From an uncultured Paenibacillaceae bacterium (GTDB lineage: Bacteria > Bacillota > Bacilli > Aneurinibacillales > Aneurinibacillaceae), in the NCBI GenBank assembly GCA_937874515.1, contig CALNBV010000231.1:1-16374 (forward strand): a stretch of DNA of 16,374 bases, read 5' to 3'. Shown here in pieces: positions 13,668-16,374 of the stretch; position 1 is the first letter of the stretch; each line of letters begins with the position of its first letter. The translations under genes were made by a program, and so were the position numbers. The notes under the pieces are model-generated. The model was given only the letters and a program-made list of their open reading frames with translations, was not told the origin of the DNA and did no database searches.

Positions 13668-14150
13668 ATGTTTAAAAGTTCTATATGTTTATCTTTAATT
13701 TGCTTATTACTTTTTGGCATCACAGGGAATGCTTTTGCCATTAAAGATAATAAACAAAACCCAGTTTCCATGACATCTAATCAATGGTCCGTTGTAATTA
13801 GTCAAGCTATAAAAACTGACGAACAAACAATGTCAAAATCTAATAATCAATTTAACACTTACAGTCTACTTTTAAAAAACGTTGGTAAAACAGTTTCTGA
13901 TGTTAGGGTGGAAGTATTCAAAAATGTAGAACAAGAATCACAAACAAAAATGGAGTTATTTTCAAAAGAGATTGACTTGGCAAATAATAATCAAGGATTT
14001 ATCATAAACAATGAATTTCCATTATCAACTAAAAGTAAAGAATTAGAAGTAGTTATCTCATGGGAGGAAGAACCCATAACGAACAAAGATGGTAACAAAA
14101 TTAAAGGTAGAATGTTAAAGCAAACATTTGTTTTTTCACCAAATAAGTAA
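13668..14150 (+). CDS. Secreted protein of unknown function next to the peptide cluster
   Basis: 160 residues, not recognised. A signal peptide is visible: MFKSS, a hydrophobic core to about residue 20, and a likely cleavage after NAFA (residue 24). The mature part has no cysteines and alternating hydrophobic positions typical of a beta-sandwich (for example YSLLLKNVG and RVEVFKNV), as in FxLYD or Ig-like extracytoplasmic domains. An in-frame ATG at 13641 exists, but ATG 13668 follows GGAGGTG and gives a clean signal peptide. It is behind the hairpin after the exporter gene, on the same strand and equally AT-rich. It may be an immunity or accessory factor of the peptide system; that is only positional inference. 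Confidence 0.75.
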   Translation: MFKSSICLSLICLLLFGITGNAFAIKDNKQNPVSMTSNQWSVVISQAIKTDEQTMSKSNNQFNTYSLLLKNVGKTVSDVRVEVFKNVEQESQTKMELFSKEIDLANNNQGFIINNEFPLSTKSKELEVVISWEEEPITNKDGNKIKGRMLKQTFVFSPNK

Positions 14151-14731
14151 GCTTATCTTCCCATATATTATTTTCTTTCTATATTTGGTACAAATACAAT
14201 GTGATATTTATTTATAATCCAACGTGAATGTGATGGATTACTTTCGTCCAAATTGGATGACCTCCTTTTGATATTTTAAGTGGTCGGCGAAACCGGTTCT
14301 AATATCAAAAGGAGGTCTATTTACGTATCGCTAAAGCTCTTCTGGTCATAAAAGCATAGCGTGTGGTTGTCTTTGGAACAACCTTATGTTAAGAATGAAT
14401 ATAATGAAGTTATCAATAAATTTCCTATTTAAAAGTTGGCACTTCATAACAGCGACGCTGGTACTACCTCATTTTCCAGTAAATTTAACCACGGTATAAT
14501 GTGTGATTGACTGTCTACAATTAAAAAACTTTATTTTTGTTGGACATTTCCATCATTTGGACAAATTGCGTTTCGTTTAGTTGCTGGTTCTATGCCTAAA
14601 GGAGAGAAAAACTTGTTTTTTATTTTATTAACTCAACTTTCGCACCAGAAAAATAAGTGCTATTCGTTGGATGTATTGTGTTTAAGGTCTATTAAATATG
14701 TTGCTTGACAATGTTTTTAAAAAATGAAAAA
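14151..14731. other. Gene-free AT-rich region
   Basis: About 580 bp with no frame I can support on either strand; short frames are broken by stops. It holds the 17-bp inverted repeat listed separately and a TTGACA at 14705-14710 without a matching -10. It is probably debris of mobile elements, but I could not identify the family. Confidence 0.6.
14259..14317. repeat. Perfect 17-bp inverted repeat with 25-base loop
   Basis: GACCTCCTTTTGATATT (14259-14275) and its exact reverse complement (14301-14317) enclose a GC-rich loop containing GGTCGGCGAAACCGG. No T-run follows on either strand. The right arm contains AAAGGAGG, which would be masked if transcribed. No reading frame follows it closely. 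Confidence 0.85.
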
Positions 14732-14791
14732 ACACCTCGATCTTTGGTATAGTGAGATTGTCTAGAAATCACTACCATACAGAAGAGGTGT
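14732..14791 (+). promoter_or_regulatory. Hairpin masking the IS4 transposase ribosome binding site
   Basis: ACACCTC (14732-14738) pairs with GAGGTGT (14785-14791), and an inner TAGTGA/TCACTA (14750-14755 with 14769-14774) plus TGG/CCA extends the fold. The right arm contains the AGAGGTG ribosome site of the transposase ATG at 14799. Fold-back masking of the start in read-through transcripts is known for IS10 and IS50; here it is inferred from the sequence. Confidence 0.5.
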
Positions 14792-14798
14792 CCCCTAT

Positions 14799-16127
14799 AT
14801 GTTAGATCAAAATAGCCAATATAATCAACTACCAAATGAACTTGATTCTGTTTTTTCTGAGCTTGAAATGAATAAGCATTTACGCCAAGCAGGGATTAGA
14901 TAATCCTTTGGTTTCAGCTGTCCTTACTTATTTCGACTAGTTTTCTGTTTGATTTTCCAACACAAAAATTGGTTTACTCTTCTTGATTCAAAGAAAGCTG
15001 ATAAATACCCAGCTAAGGATGCTGTTTATCGTTTCTTAAACCAGTCAACCTTCTATTGGCGCCGTTTTTTATTACTGTTGAGTACTTTTACCATTCAAAA
15101 GGTTACTCGTCTTACGAATAAAGAGCGTCCAAAAGTACCGATTATTGATGATTCTGCGTATGACCGAAATCGTAGTAAAAAAGTCGAATTGCTTGCACGT
15201 TGCTTTGATCACGCTTCTCTTAAAATGCGTTTCTATAAAGGCTTTCGGATGCTTACTTTGGGCTGGTCAGATGGCTATACATTTATGCCCATTGACTTTT
15301 CTTTAGTCAGTTCAAAAAAGTCTCAAATCAATGGAATCTCTGAACAAATTGATAAACGTACTTGTGGATATAACCGTCGAGAAAATGCCTTACAAACAGA
15401 GCCTGAACAGATTCCTGACATGATCAAACGTGCGCTAGCTAATGGGATAGATGCGAGTTATGTCCTTATGGATTCTTGGTTTACATTGCCAGCACTTATC
15501 AAAGCTATAGTTGAACAAGGTTTGGATGTCATTGGAATGGTTAAAGAAACAAAACAGCGCTATAACGTAAACGGGACATTGGTTTCTTTAAAACAGCTTT
15601 ACCGCTTGGCTGGACCTGTTCAATCAAAGAAAGGAATTCTTCGTTCCATCCATACGACAATGGCCAATGGGACACCTATAAAAGTTGTTTTTATCCAAAA
15701 CAGAAATAAGAAAAGCGACTGGCTTGCCATCCTCAGTACCGATTGTACTCTTTCAGAACAGGAAATCGTCCGAATCTATGGAATGCGTTGGGATATCGAG
15801 GTGTTTTTTAAGGTGGCTAAATCTCTTTTGAACCTTGAAAAAGAGTTCCAAAGCCGGTCTTATGATGCGCTTATTTGTCATACAACGATTGTGTTTACTC
15901 GTTTTATCGTAGCTGTGATCCCGTTTCTGTTCTATTCTTTCACTTTTCCTATTCCACTGGCCATTCTCTTAAATATCCCTATGATCATCGATGGATATAC
16001 CCAGCTAAAAGGATGGAGAAAAAGCAATAATGGATTACGGACCATTACGGGCCTGGCAAGTGGAGTTGGGCAAGCCATGTTCATTGTTACGTCAGCTCAT
16101 TTTATTGCTGATTTTTTTAGTAAATAA
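14799..16127 (+). pseudogene. IS4-family transposase, interrupted by one stop codon
   Basis: The frame starts at ATG 14799 (MLDQNSQYNQLPNELDSVF) behind AGAGGTG, meets TAA at 14901-14903 (codon 35), and then stays open in the same frame to 16127, giving 442 codons in all. The stop is one base from AAA. The DDE residues look intact: IIDDSAYDRN, YVLMDSWFTLP and the IS4 signature Y-x2-R-x3-E-x6-K in YGMRWDIEVFFKVAKS. A TTG at 14949 could start a shortened product. I could not identify the terminal inverted repeats. It is a recently inactivated element, or one rescued by readthrough. Confidence 0.88.
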
Positions 16128-16153
16128 AACCTATCACTTTCCTTTACATAATA

Positions 16154-16190
16154 AATCCGCCAGAAAAATTTCTCTGACGGATTATTATTT
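16154..16190. terminator. Hairpin between the IS4 transposase and the zinc-ribbon gene
   Basis: AATCCGCCAGA (16154-16164) pairs with TCTGACGGATT (16173-16183), 11 bp with one G-U pair and an 8-base loop, followed by ATTATTT on the plus strand and A/T-rich DNA on the minus strand. It lies between two converging genes and could serve both. Confidence 0.6.
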
Positions 16191-16203
16191 AACCTTTTAT
16201 CTA

Positions 16204-16350
16204 TTAATTTCCCAAAAAGAAGTCAATGACATCTTTCCCTTTTGATCTTTGCTTTTTGTATAATTCCGAATACCCACAGCTGGTACAGGATACAACCTGA
16301 AACTGATTTAATTGCACATCGAACAATCTGGACAACCCTGTTCCTGTCGA
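16204..16350 (-). CDS. DUF2082-like zinc-ribbon protein, 3' part only
   Basis: Minus-strand frame ending in TAA at 16204-16206. It reads TGTGLSRLFDVQLNQFQVV, then SCTSCGYSELYKKQ and IDFFLGN, which is the C-terminal half of the small zinc-ribbon family DUF2082 (zinc_ribbon_13) with its second CxxC. The upstream half, with the first CxxC, is missing: just past TGTG (about 16347) the sequence becomes an inverted copy of the gene's own codons and runs into stops. The break coincides with the window edge, so this may be an assembly fault rather than a true truncation. Confidence 0.7.
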   Translation of the reverse strand, partial: STGTGLSRLFDVQLNQFQVVSCTSCGYSELYKKQRSKGKDVIDFFLGN

Positions 16351-16374
16351 TGTGCAATTAAATCAGTTTCAGGT
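16295..16374. repeat. Perfect 28-bp inverted repeat at the window end
   Basis: Positions 16295-16322 and 16347-16374 are exact reverse complements with a 24-base loop. The left arm is part of the DUF2082-like coding sequence and the right arm breaks it. The repeat stops exactly at the window edge and may continue beyond. Confidence 0.95.

Noticed and set aside
14440..14700. Possible remnants of another transposase before the IS4 copy
   Set aside because: Translations in all frames gave only short stretches that I could not assign to any family.
1..16374. CRISPR arrays, tRNA or rRNA genes
   Set aside because: No regularly spaced direct repeats, no tRNA-like cloverleaf with a TTCRA loop and no rRNA segments were seen on either strand.

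Overview
The window looks like a low-GC Bacillota chromosome or island, probably of the order Bacillales. The reasons are AGGAGG-type ribosome binding sites, some TTG starts, thioredoxin-coupled (pI258-type) ArsC, IS4, IS21 and Tn3 family remnants, and AT-rich intergenic DNA. I cannot name a genus.

Left part (1-5742): an arsenic resistance locus. On the minus strand, arsR-acr3-arsC-arsD-arsA forms a tightly packed operon (ArsR repressor, Acr3 arsenite exporter, arsenate reductase, ArsD metallochaperone, ArsA ATPase). It is followed by the start of a YjdM/PhnA zinc-ribbon gene cut by the window edge. Divergently on the plus strand are a cysteine-rich MarR-family regulator and arsM, an arsenite methyltransferase. 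The 140 bp between arsR and marR hold two opposed promoters, an ArsR-type inverted repeat, and a second operator-like sequence that is repeated in front of arsM.

Middle (5739-8620): two small minus-strand membrane or membrane-anchored proteins, then a hybrid gene in which the N-terminal part of an IS21 IstA transposase is fused in frame to the C-terminal half of an XRE-type regulator. Behind it lies a decayed internal piece of a Tn3-family transposase with several stop codons and frameshifts.

Right-centre (8760-14150): a markedly AT-richer block that I consider the main discovery candidate. A 62-residue peptide with eight cysteines copies the cysteine spacing and several motifs of the first half of the methylamine dehydrogenase light chain (MauA), including the tryptophan that in MauA becomes part of the TTQ cofactor. 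The peptide is far shorter and lacks the second cofactor tryptophan. It is flanked by a divergent operon of one MauE-like membrane protein and two membrane-anchored thioredoxin-like (MauD/TlpA-type) proteins. A peptide-type ABC exporter without a C39 peptidase domain, an orphan OmpR-type regulator with a degenerate receiver, and a secreted protein of unknown role complete the block. The simplest reading is a system that makes, oxidatively folds and exports a disulfide-rich mini-MauA peptide, perhaps a bacteriocin or signal.

Right end (14151-16374): gene-free DNA with a perfect 17-bp inverted repeat, then an IS4-family transposase gene inactivated by one stop codon, then the 3' part of a DUF2082-like zinc-ribbon gene that ends in a perfect 28-bp inverted repeat exactly at the window edge, probably an assembly or amplification artefact.
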